Source of the DNA: Chloroflexi bacterium UBA4730
GTDB lineage: Bacteria; Chloroflexota; Limnocylindria; P2-11E
Assembly (NCBI GenBank): GCA_002404155.1
Contig: DHJC01000083.1
Location: 1 to 12,008 of the forward strand
Reading direction: 5' to 3'
DNA length: 12,008 bases
Positions 1-5,414 of this stretch are shown in pieces (the first letter of the stretch is position 1; each line of letters opens with the position of its first letter). The translations under genes were made by a program, and so were the position numbers. The notes beneath the pieces were generated by a model that worked only from the letters and a program-made list of their open reading frames with translations, was not told the DNA's origin and searched no databases.

Positions 1-66
1 GGCTTCGTCCTGGGCAAGGGCCAGCACCCTCTTCGCGCGGTCGTTAAAGCGGTCGAAGGGTCCCAT
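1..66 (-). CDS. Clp N-domain protein (ClpC/ClpA-like), N-terminal fragment cut by window edge
   Basis: Only the first 22 codons are present, running off the left edge. They read MGPFDRFNDRAKRVLALAQD and then E-A. This matches the opening of the Clp N-terminal repeat domain, in which a start of the type M-F-x-R-F-T-x-R-A-R-x-V-x-x-L-A-Q-x-E-A is highly conserved. In full-length ClpC the domain receives substrates and adaptors ahead of two AAA+ ATPase modules that unfold proteins for ClpP. Some bacteria instead carry short stand-alone Clp-N proteins, and the window cannot tell these apart. An AGAGG-like ribosome binding site lies about 9 bases before the ATG. The S1-domain remnant lies directly upstream on the same strand, so the two may once have been neighbours in an operon. 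Confidence 0.72.
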   Translation of the reverse strand, partial: MGPFDRFNDRAKRVLALAQDEA

Positions 67-132
67 CAGCTGGCCTCTGCCGTGTCTCCGTACTCGGTCG
101 GCATCGTGTGTCGATTGTACGTTCGCGATGAG

Positions 133-376
133 CTATTTCGGTGCGTTGGCCTGCCGGATGGAAAGGAAGAGTCGGCGGCGTTCCGGATCGATGCCGACGA
201 TACGAACGCACACACGATCGCGGACCTGGATCGTGCTCCCGCGGCGCCATCTCGAAAACGATCGATCCCCGTCCTCCACCGGCAGGCAGCCGTGCCGCTT
301 CGACGCCGATCTGCAGGCCTGGCTCCGCCGCACGCGAGAATTCCAAATGCGCGCGATGCGCAACGGTGCCCTTCAC
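133..376 (-). pseudogene. Frameshifted S1 RNA-binding-domain remnant
   Basis: Two minus-strand frames together resemble one S1 (OB-fold) RNA-binding domain. The frame opening at the GTG at 376 gives VKGTVAHRA, then AEPGLQ and GRGSIVFEM, resembling the first strands of an S1 barrel (G-T-V ... E-P-G-x-x-G-L-V). Near 235-250 the similarity moves to another frame, which reads IQVRDRVCVRIVGIDPERRR, then LFLSIRQ, and stops at 133. That is the usual G-D-x-V-x-V-x-V-x-x-I-D-x-E-R-R-R-I-S-L-S-I end of the domain. No single frame encodes the whole fold and no further S1 repeats are present. I read it as the broken 3' end of an S1-family gene (ribosomal S1-like or a single-S1 accessory protein) whose 5' part was lost where the recombinase gene now ends. 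A sequencing frameshift would make it a short intact gene instead. Confidence 0.5.
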
Positions 377-873
377 TGGGGACCTGTCCGAAATCGCGAC
401 CGATACAGTCCAGCGATGCGCGCGGAGCGGACCGCCCTCCTGGTCATCGACATGAGCGAGTGCTCAAACTCGGCGACCCCCGACAACACAGTCAGAATGA
501 GTTGGGACATCGCGTCGCCGTGGGGTTGCACGTCAAGGCCTTGCGTAACGGCAATGAAGCGCACGCCGGAGTTCGTCAGCGTTCGGATATTCGAGAGCAC
601 GTCGAGCGACAAACGTCCGAAGCGGTCCAACTTCCAGACGAGGATTGCCTCGACGTCGCCCTTGCGCGCGGCGTCCATGACGCGGCGCAAGCCCGGCCGG
701 TTGTTCCAAGCGCCTGAGCCGGTTTCCTCGACGTCAAGGGCTACGGTCAAACCGCGCGCTCGTGCGGCCTGCCGCAGTTCACGCCTGGCAAGACCGGGAT
801 TCTGGTCGCGGGTGCTGACCCGGTGATAGATCGCGCATTTCGCCCTGCCGATTAGCGAACCCCTAGCGACCAT
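373..873 (-). CDS. Small serine recombinase (resolvase/invertase N-terminal domain), DNA-binding C-terminus missing
   Basis: The 166-residue protein carries the catalytic domain of the resolvase/invertase family, which cuts and exchanges DNA through a phosphoserine intermediate. The nucleophile is Ser20 in YHRVSTRDQN. The arginine-bearing motif KLDRFGR is at residues 81-87, and the region EFEHSL at 136-140 leads into the long dimer helix. Resolvases are usually about 180-200 residues and end with a helix-turn-helix. Here the protein stops just after the dimer helix (ARIAGLYRSRFRTGPQ), so the DNA-binding domain seems lost. Its stop overlaps the first codon of the S1 remnant, marking a likely breakpoint. 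It starts inside the 3' end of the 109-residue gene, a 22-base overlap that suggests coupled translation. It could be a decayed transposon or plasmid resolvase, or a minimal recombinase that relies on a partner for binding. Confidence 0.85.
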   Translation of the reverse strand: MVARGSLIGRAKCAIYHRVSTRDQNPGLARRELRQAARARGLTVALDVEETGSGAWNNRPGLRRVMDAARKGDVEAILVWKLDRFGRLSLDVLSNIRTLTNSGVRFIAVTQGLDVQPHGDAMSQLILTVLSGVAEFEHSLMSMTRRAVRSARIAGLYRSRFRTGPQ

Positions 874-1181
874 CGTTTGCCTGTGTATTTCTCGCGCTTC
901 GTCCTCGCCGGACCGTCATGCCGAAATCCAACCCAATCGGCAGGCTCATGCGTCGCTCGGTATCGGCGGAACGAGAATCTGACCGTCTGCTCCAGTTCGT
1001 CCAAGAAAGCCTGTTCCTCCTCGAGATTCGCGTCCCCCGGCAGGAGCAGCAAGGTCGGCTTCGTCGGCTCGTCCTTCGGCCGGGTCTTACCGAACCACTG
1101 GCGACTCGCACTCGCGATTCGCCTGCTGAGTCTTAGGCGCGCGGACCCGGGGGCTTGCTCATCGCGGGGTTGATTCGCCAT
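852..1181 (-). CDS. Unknown 109-residue protein coupled to the small recombinase
   Basis: I do not recognise the family. The ATG at 1181 is chosen because AGGAAGG lies about 10 bases before it; the frame stays open further upstream, but those codons give only arginine/proline-rich sequence. The protein begins MANQPRDEQAPGSARLRLSR. It has a basic N-terminal third, a short hydrophobic strand (TLLLLPG, about residues 45-51), an acidic helix (LEEEQAFLDELEQTV) and a basic tail ending KRWSLGVR. No membrane segment, cysteine motif or known catalytic signature is visible. Its last 22 bases overlap the start of the recombinase gene, so the two are probably made together. Its size, charge pattern and linkage would fit an accessory or DNA-binding partner of the recombinase, which lacks its own DNA-binding domain, but that is inference. 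Confidence 0.55.
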   Translation of the reverse strand: MANQPRDEQAPGSARLRLSRRIASASRQWFGKTRPKDEPTKPTLLLLPGDANLEEEQAFLDELEQTVRFSFRRYRATHEPADWVGFRHDGPARTKREKYTGKRWSLGVR

Positions 1182-1253
1182 TTCAGGATTCCCTTCCTGC
1201 CCATCCGGCCTCGTCGGCCGCTGCCACCTTCGCCGTCTCCGGCCAGGTTGGCG

Positions 1254-1272
1254 GTCCTGTCGAACGCAGGAC
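1254..1272. repeat. Perfect 6-bp inverted repeat upstream of the 109-residue gene
   Basis: GTCCTG at 1254-1259 pairs with CAGGAC at 1267-1272 around a 7-base loop. It lies about 75-90 bases upstream of the minus-strand start at 1181. It could be an operator or a leader hairpin. There is no T-run, so a terminator is unlikely. Confidence 0.35.
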
Positions 1273-1360
1273 GCTCGTGATGGTTGCGAGGTGATTTTAG
1301 CGCGAACAGCCCCGGGGTGTAGCCGCCGTGCTGTTGCTACGCGCGCAGGCGCAGCCAATG

Positions 1361-1409
1361 CGTCCGGACTCGCCGGACGACCCGGGATGCCCCCGGGCGC
1401 GTCCCGGGG
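1361..1409. repeat. Two adjacent perfect 7-bp hairpins
   Basis: CGTCCGG (1361-1367) pairs with CCGGACG (1373-1379), and CCCCGGG (1391-1397) pairs with CCCGGGG (1403-1409). Each has a 5-base loop, and 11 bases separate them. They lie between the LuxR-type remnant and the 109-residue gene. Neither has a T-tract, so they are not classic intrinsic terminators. They may be recombinase binding or res-like sites, or chance in very GC-rich DNA. Confidence 0.4.
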
Positions 1410-1424
1410 CACGCTGGGCTTGCC

Positions 1425-1688
1425 TCAGCAACGTCGGGCATCGCGGACCGTGCGACTGGTAGCGCGTGCCAGCGCGGTCCTAGTGCCATTCGGCTGTTGG
1501 GTCCAGGCCCGCGACGTCGCGGCACCGTGAACGTCGAGCTTCCGGTACGCGTTCGCCGCGAGGTTACCGACCGTGTTGATCGGGATCCCGAAATCGAACG
1601 CGATCATCTTCTGCGTCATGCCTCGCGCCTTGCGATCGAGCGTGGCGCACTCGCGGACGGTCAGGGGCCGCGGGTGGGACGCCGGCTT
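1425..1688 (-). pseudogene. Orphan LuxR/GerE-type helix-turn-helix, start missing
   Basis: Reading the minus strand from the codon after the TGA at 1689-1691 gives PLTVRECATLDRKARGMTQK, then MIAFDFGIPINTVGNLAANA, then YRKLDVHGAATSRAW. This follows the GerE-domain plan: L-T-x-R-E-x-x-V-L, then A-x-G-x-x-x-K-x-I-A, then L-G-I-S-x-x-T-V-x-x-H-x-x-x-I-x-x-K-L-x-V. These domains bind promoter DNA at the C-terminus of two-component or quorum-type regulators. No start codon precedes the domain: an in-frame stop lies 7 codons ahead of the conserved region, and the only ATG (1619) is in the middle of it. Several usually conserved positions are altered (C in place of the VL region, N in place of the histidine after TV). 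No receiver or ligand domain is visible upstream. I read it as the decayed end of a regulator gene. Confidence 0.6.
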
Positions 1689-1691
1689 TCA

Positions 1692-2161
1692 GGGCGAGAT
1701 GTGACGATGCGGGGAACTCCTTGATGCCAGTTCTGATGCCAACGGCGACGGCAGCATGGTGCCGCTCGGTGCAACGTCGATACCAGGCACCCTCCCGCGG
1801 ATCAGAGAACCGGCTCGCCAGTCAGATCATCAGACGGAAGCACTCAAACGATGAACCCGAGGGGCCCACTTTTATGCGCTGTGATTTTCCTTTGAGTTGG
1901 GCAGGAGGCTGTCTTCGGGGACATTGGGGCTGTCGCTGCCCGTCACCGCGCTGTTTGGCGCGATCGGGGTGGGGCTTGGTGCCGCAGTGCCGTCGCCGCT
2001 ATGCATGCGGCCGCGGATGGACATCTCGCGAGAAGGGCATCTTGCCGACTCTTTCCGATCGCGTCGACCGAGGCAAACGGTCTGATCTTGGGGGTGTCGT
2101 GCTTGCAGAGGGGCTACATACTGGGTATGGGGACCAAGAGAATATGCGAGAGCCGCTCGAC
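1692..2161. other. Gene-poor stretch between LuxR remnant and large-recombinase unit
   Basis: I see no convincing gene on either strand. Candidate frames are arginine/proline/serine-rich, lack ribosome binding sites and resemble no family. One plus-strand frame (about 1897-2085, TTG start) contains a hydrophobic run LGLSLPVTALFGAIGVGLGA that could be a remnant membrane segment, but nothing else supports it. Weak promoter-like elements sit near 2103-2108 (TTGCAG) and 2126-2131 (TATGGG) with 17 bases between, ahead of the hairpin at 2162; each matches consensus at only 3 of 6 positions. Confidence 0.4.
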
Positions 2162-2184
2162 GGCCAATCCAAGGAGGATTGGCC
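2162..2184 (+). promoter_or_regulatory. Perfect hairpin enclosing a Shine-Dalgarno sequence, directly before an ATG
   Basis: GGCCAATCC (2162-2170) and GGATTGGCC (2176-2184) form a perfect 9-bp stem with the 5-base loop AAGGA. The ribosome binding site AAGGAGG (2171-2177) spans the loop and the start of the 3' arm. The ATG at 2185 follows the stem directly, 7 bases after AAGGAGG. Folding in RNA would partly mask the binding site, so translation of the downstream small frame could be limited until the hairpin opens. As DNA, the same palindrome could be a dimeric operator. Confidence 0.6.
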
Positions 2185-2463
2185 ATGCGCGCAGCGGCGC
2201 CGCGGACCTCTCGCGCGAGGATCGCAACCCATTTCCCACCGGACATCGAAGCGGTCCGCCAGGTGTTGATTTCCGTAAGGGTTCGTCAGCTTGCGAAAAC
2301 GGCCGCGCCGCGTACTGCACCAAGATGGCGGCCCGGAGCTGACGCAAAGGGGAGTTCGTCGCGTGACCGCGCGGAAGACACGTCCCTGCCCATGCTTGCT
2401 CATGCCAATCCACCAGGCCGGTCTGGCGCTTTCGTCATCGCGAAGGGGAGAATAGGAGCGTGA
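2185..2463 (+). CDS. Small hypothetical protein, first of a chain leading to the large recombinase
   Basis: A 92-residue frame follows a near-ideal Shine-Dalgarno (AAGGAGG, 7-base spacing) set in a hairpin. It begins MRAAAPRTSRARIATHFPPD, has a short helix-like stretch (IEAVRQVLISVRVRQLAKTA) and ends RSGAFVIAKGRIGA. It is basic, with no membrane segment or recognised motif. Its stop overlaps a GTG (GTGA, 2460-2463) that opens the next small frame, as in coupled genes. The third-position G+C bias is clear in the first third and weak later, so it may be a shortened or decaying gene, or the real product may end differently. A role in controlling the recombinase is plausible from position only. 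Confidence 0.4.
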   Translation: MRAAAPRTSRARIATHFPPDIEAVRQVLISVRVRQLAKTAAPRTAPRWRPGADAKGSSSRDRAEDTSLPMLAHANPPGRSGAFVIAKGRIGA

Positions 2464-2702
2464 CGAAGGTTGATCGGTGTCGTGGTGACGATCGAGCGTT
2501 GATCCTTCGGCCACGTGGTGCCCGAGTTGCGGCGGGGCCCGCCAGATATCGTCCGAGGTTGAACACCCCGGGCGGCGTTGTCACCTTGTCCCTCGCACCG
2601 CAGAGACGTTCCGCATTTTCGTCCAGCGGGCCGACACGGCCGCGTCCGAGCGAGACGCCTCCGAGATACGCGGGACGAGTCACGAGGGCACGACCATGGT
2701 GA
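2460..2702 (+). CDS. Small hypothetical protein overlapping the large recombinase start
   Basis: An 80-residue frame opens at a GTG overlapping the previous stop and ends with a TGA at 2700-2702, inside the first codons of the large recombinase (ATG 2696). An AAGGGGAG about 9 bases before the GTG could serve as the ribosome binding site. The product begins MTKVDRCRGDDRALILRPRG; it is basic, rich in proline and serine toward the end, and matches no family I know. The stop/start overlaps at both ends are its main support. It may simply be an open stretch in GC-rich leader DNA. Confidence 0.3.
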   Translation: MTKVDRCRGDDRALILRPRGARVAAGPARYRPRLNTPGGVVTLSLAPQRRSAFSSSGPTRPRPSETPPRYAGRVTRARPW

Positions 2703-4333
2703 CTCGACCAACCGCAGCAGCGACGGCACTCATCTACGTCCGCGTGTCGCGCCTTGATGATGATGAACGCGAGCGCAAGATCTCGCCCGAGATGCAGCGC
2801 GGCAAGGCGGCGATGCTGCGAGAGCTTGCGGGCCTGGCCGTTGAGACGTTCGAAGACCTCGATATCTCGGGCAAGTCCGCCACCAACCGACCTGCCTATC
2901 AGCGGCTGCTCACGCGCCTGCGCGGGGGCGGTGTCCGCTACGTCGTCGGCTACGACCTTTCGCGCATCACGCGCAGCGTGGGCGATCAGGCGGACTTCTT
3001 CACCGAGCTGGAGCACGCCGGCGCAGTGTTCCTGGAAGCATCGACGGGCCGCACCATCGACCCCAACGATGAGAACGATGAGCTCAGCGCGAACGTGCTC
3101 GGTTCGGTCAACCAGCATTACCGCCGAGCCCTTGGGCGGAGAGTCCGTGACGCCTTGGCGGCGAAGGTCGAGCGCGGCGAGCTCGTCGGCCCGGTCCCCG
3201 CCGGCTACATCCGTCGACGAACGGTCCTCGAGAATGGCAAGATCGCTCGGAATTGGGTCGAAGCGGATCCGGAGAAGGCGCCCGTTGTTCAGCTGCTCTT
3301 TCAGGAGTACGCCACCGGCGTCTACTCGCTCAAGGGCCTTGCCCGAGCGATGAATGCCCGCGGCATTCCGCAGCCGCGCTCGACGCATTTCAGGAACAAC
3401 CGCACGGCCGCCCAGATCTGGACGGCGGATGTCGTGAAGGACATCCTGGCCAATCCTCGCTACGCCGGCCATGTGCCCGGACGTGACGGCACCCTGCACC
3501 AAGGGCACTATCCGGCGCTGGTCGATGACAGCACGTGGGCAGCCTGCCAGCGGGTGCGCATCCGGCGTCGCGCGGCGGGATTGAGCTTCGGACGGTCCCG
3601 CTCGCCACGCTGGAGCACGCCGTACCTGCTCTCGTCGGTGCTGCGCTGCAGCCGCTGTGGATCGACCATGTCGGGCGAGACGCGTCGACCCGATCGCACC
3701 CATCCCCAACCACGGCAGCATTACACCTGCTACCGGCGGCGTACCGCTCAGGCCTGTGATGCACCCTTTGTCGCGCAGACGATCCTTGAGACCCAGCTCC
3801 TGCAGATCCTCCGAACCGTCTCAGCCCCGGCGGGCTTTTTCGAGTCGATCGAAGCGGACGCGCGCGGCCTGGCGGGCCTCGCCACGGCAAGGGCAAAACT
3901 CTCCCGCAGACAGTTCGACGAGCGCCTCAAGCGACTGACGTTCATGCTCGAACTCGGCGATCTCTCTCCGGAGGATTATCTCAGCCGGCGAGATGCACTC
4001 CAGGCACTGGTCTCCGCTGGACAACCAGCTGGCAGCAGCACGCTCGAAGGCCAGCAGAAAGCCCTGGCCGGATTCATCGACGCTTGGCCGGAGATGACGA
4101 TCGAGGAGCGCAAGAGAGTCGTGGCAGCAGTTTTCCAGGAAATCAGGGCGAACGAGGACGGAATTTCGCGGTTTCTGCCGCGGGATGATTGGAAGCGGTT
4201 CGTGACAGCCGTCGTGGGCGTTTTATCGGCCCCACGGGGAGTTACGGAGCGGAAGACGGGACTCAAGGCCCTTGATGTTGAAACAGTCCAGCTCCTTCAG
4301 GACTCGCGTGGGTGGCTCCGGCTGGCGGGTTAG
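2696..4333 (+). CDS. Large serine recombinase (site-specific integrase)
   Basis: This 545-residue protein has the large serine recombinase layout used by phage and mobile-element integrases to join att sites through phosphoserine intermediates. The catalytic domain (about 10-150) has the nucleophile Ser18 in YVRVSRLDDD and the arginine segment YDLSRITRSVGD (86-97). The recombinase domain (about 165-290) contains GPVPAGYIRRR and ILANPRYAGHV. A zinc ribbon follows with C318, C321, C345 and C354, and then a coiled-coil-prone region (about 385-440, ARAKLSRRQFDERLKRLTFM) of the type that mediates synapsis. The length and all key residues look intact. The ATG at 2696 has GAGGG about 8 bases upstream and overlaps the end of the preceding small frame. 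Genes of this type normally lie next to their attP or att half-site. A structured inverted repeat straddles this gene's stop. No cargo beyond the two small frames is obvious. Confidence 0.93.
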   Translation: MVTRPTAAATALIYVRVSRLDDDERERKISPEMQRGKAAMLRELAGLAVETFEDLDISGKSATNRPAYQRLLTRLRGGGVRYVVGYDLSRITRSVGDQADFFTELEHAGAVFLEASTGRTIDPNDENDELSANVLGSVNQHYRRALGRRVRDALAAKVERGELVGPVPAGYIRRRTVLENGKIARNWVEADPEKAPVVQLLFQEYATGVYSLKGLARAMNARGIPQPRSTHFRNNRTAAQIWTADVVKDILANPRYAGHVPGRDGTLHQGHYPALVDDSTWAACQRVRIRRRAAGLSFGRSRSPRWSTPYLLSSVLRCSRCGSTMSGETRRPDRTHPQPRQHYTCYRRRTAQACDAPFVAQTILETQLLQILRTVSAPAGFFESIEADARGLAGLATARAKLSRRQFDERLKRLTFMLELGDLSPEDYLSRRDALQALVSAGQPAGSSTLEGQQKALAGFIDAWPEMTIEERKRVVAAVFQEIRANEDGISRFLPRDDWKRFVTAVVGVLSAPRGVTERKTGLKALDVETVQLLQDSRGWLRLAG

Positions 4334-4376
4334 GAGCAGCGAGGTTCGCTGGCCCGACCGGGGTCGAACCCGCCAG
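4322..4376. repeat. Nested inverted repeats (three-way-junction shape) across the recombinase stop codon
   Basis: CTGGCGGGTT (4322-4331) pairs perfectly with AACCCGCCAG (4367-4376). Inside, CAGCGA (4337-4342) pairs with TCGCTG (4346-4351) around GGT, and CGAC (4355-4358) pairs with GTCG (4363-4366) around CGGG. Both inner hairpins fit within the outer stem, giving a compact three-way-junction shape. The recombinase TAG (4331-4333) is part of the outer arm. No T-run follows, which argues against a plain intrinsic terminator. Candidates are an att site or recombinase binding site, a structured 3' end, or a factor-assisted stop signal. Confidence 0.5.
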
Positions 4377-4643
4377 TGTTTGCCGCTGGCATCACTGTCG
4401 AGGGTCTCGGAGAGCTTCGCGGAATGTTTCCTCAGGCCACTACGAACCTCGAACCAACCGCGGTGATCGAAGGCGGCTATGCCGTTCGACAACGCTCGTC
4501 TCGACTCCCAGGTCCAACGACACGAGCGCTCACCCAAACGGATTCCACGTTCCGTAACGATTCCAGGACATCCGCTACGTAAGATCAGTGCGTCACGACC
4601 TCATCCGAGCGAACGACACACGCGTGGGAGGAGAGGAGGAGCG
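4377..4643. other. Leader region of the 4644-8023 operon
   Basis: No coding frame here has a convincing start, composition or family match. Together with the structure to its left it separates the mobile unit from the operon, and it should hold the operon promoter. I could not pick out a promoter with confidence. The last bases (GGAGGAGAGGAGGAGCG) hold a run of purines that provides the ribosome binding site of the next gene. Confidence 0.4.
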
Positions 4644-5414
4644 ATGACGGATCTGAAGGACGAACAGCAGGCGACAGCGGCCGGCACCGAGGGGCGAAGG
4701 ACTGACGCGACCTTCTGGGCCGCACCCGAAGCGGCGCTGACGGTCCGCGACGTCCCGACCGGGGCGACCAACCTCAACGTCGATGGTCGGCGACTGGTCG
4801 GGCCGCTCCAGGGGTTCGGCCAGCTCTGGCAGAAGACATACCGCATTCGCCTGGTGGGCCTGACGACCGCCCCGGGCGACGTGGTCCGCGAGTGGAAGGC
4901 CAACTATGCCCGCTTCTGGCCGAAGGGCAACCGGTTCTACACACCCGCGATCACACCGGGAGCGGTCGCGCTCATCAACGCCGAATCGGTCGGCAGGGTT
5001 CAGGTCGCGACGGGGATCCGCGTCATCTACGCGGACGCCGAGTCATTCGCGTTCATGAACGCTGCCGGTCATCCCGCGGCCGGTATGGCCACCTTCAGTG
5101 CCGACCGCCAGGACGATGTCATCTGTGCGCAAGTGCAGGTCCTGATCCGAGCGAACGACCCCTTCTACGACCTGATGCTGCCGATCTACGGGCAGCGGGC
5201 CGAGGATGCGATCTGGACATACACGCTGCGCGCGCTCGCCGCGCACTTCGGAGCGACCGCGACCGACGTCTCGATCGATCGGGTCGTCGTGGACCGCCAC
5301 CGGAACTGGTCCCAAGCGAAGAACATTTGGCAGAACGCGGCGATCCGCTCGGGCCTGTACATGGTCTTCGCTCCGCTGCGTTGGCTGCGCCGAACGGTAC
5401 GTGGGTCGCGCTAG
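4644..5414 (+). CDS. Conserved protein of unknown function (256 residues), first gene of operon
   Basis: The ATG at 4644 is chosen for the strong purine-rich site (GAGGAGGAG) just before it; the frame is open further upstream but reads as non-coding sequence. The protein starts MTDLKDEQQATAAGTEGRRT and has no signal peptide or membrane segment. Notable stretches are REWKANYARFWPKGNRFYTP (about 82-101), GVATG-like strands ending IRVIYADAESFAFMNAAGHP (about 125-144), VQVLIRANDPFYDLMLP (about 164-180) and RHRNWSQAKNIWQNAAIRSG (about 218-237). I recall similar proteins as uncharacterised genes in actinobacterial and Chloroflexota-like genomes, but know no biochemical role. The alternating strands and a late helix could suit a ligand-binding fold; that is a guess. 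The next gene overlaps its end or begins within 34 bases, so the two are likely co-expressed. Confidence 0.85.
   Translation: MTDLKDEQQATAAGTEGRRTDATFWAAPEAALTVRDVPTGATNLNVDGRRLVGPLQGFGQLWQKTYRIRLVGLTTAPGDVVREWKANYARFWPKGNRFYTPAITPGAVALINAESVGRVQVATGIRVIYADAESFAFMNAAGHPAAGMATFSADRQDDVICAQVQVLIRANDPFYDLMLPIYGQRAEDAIWTYTLRALAAHFGATATDVSIDRVVVDRHRNWSQAKNIWQNAAIRSGLYMVFAPLRWLRRTVRGSR

Noticed and set aside
82..826. Long plus-strand frames over the small recombinase and S1 remnant
   Set aside because: They mirror the minus-strand coding bias, contain no domain and lack ribosome binding sites.
1721..2463. Several frames of 60-180 codons on both strands before the large recombinase
   Set aside because: Except for the frame with a proper ribosome binding site at 2185, they lack starts, coding bias and family resemblance.
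2435..3721. Long antisense frame over the large recombinase as a real gene
   Set aside because: The recombinase is clearly coding with intact motifs; the antisense product is low-complexity and arginine-rich.
4350..4376. T-loop-like sequence (GGTTCGACCCC on the minus strand) suggesting a tRNA 3' end or tRNA att site
   Set aside because: The T stem has only about 3 of 5 pairs, distances to a CCA end do not fit, and no acceptor 5' strand or anticodon arm is found within 75-90 bases.
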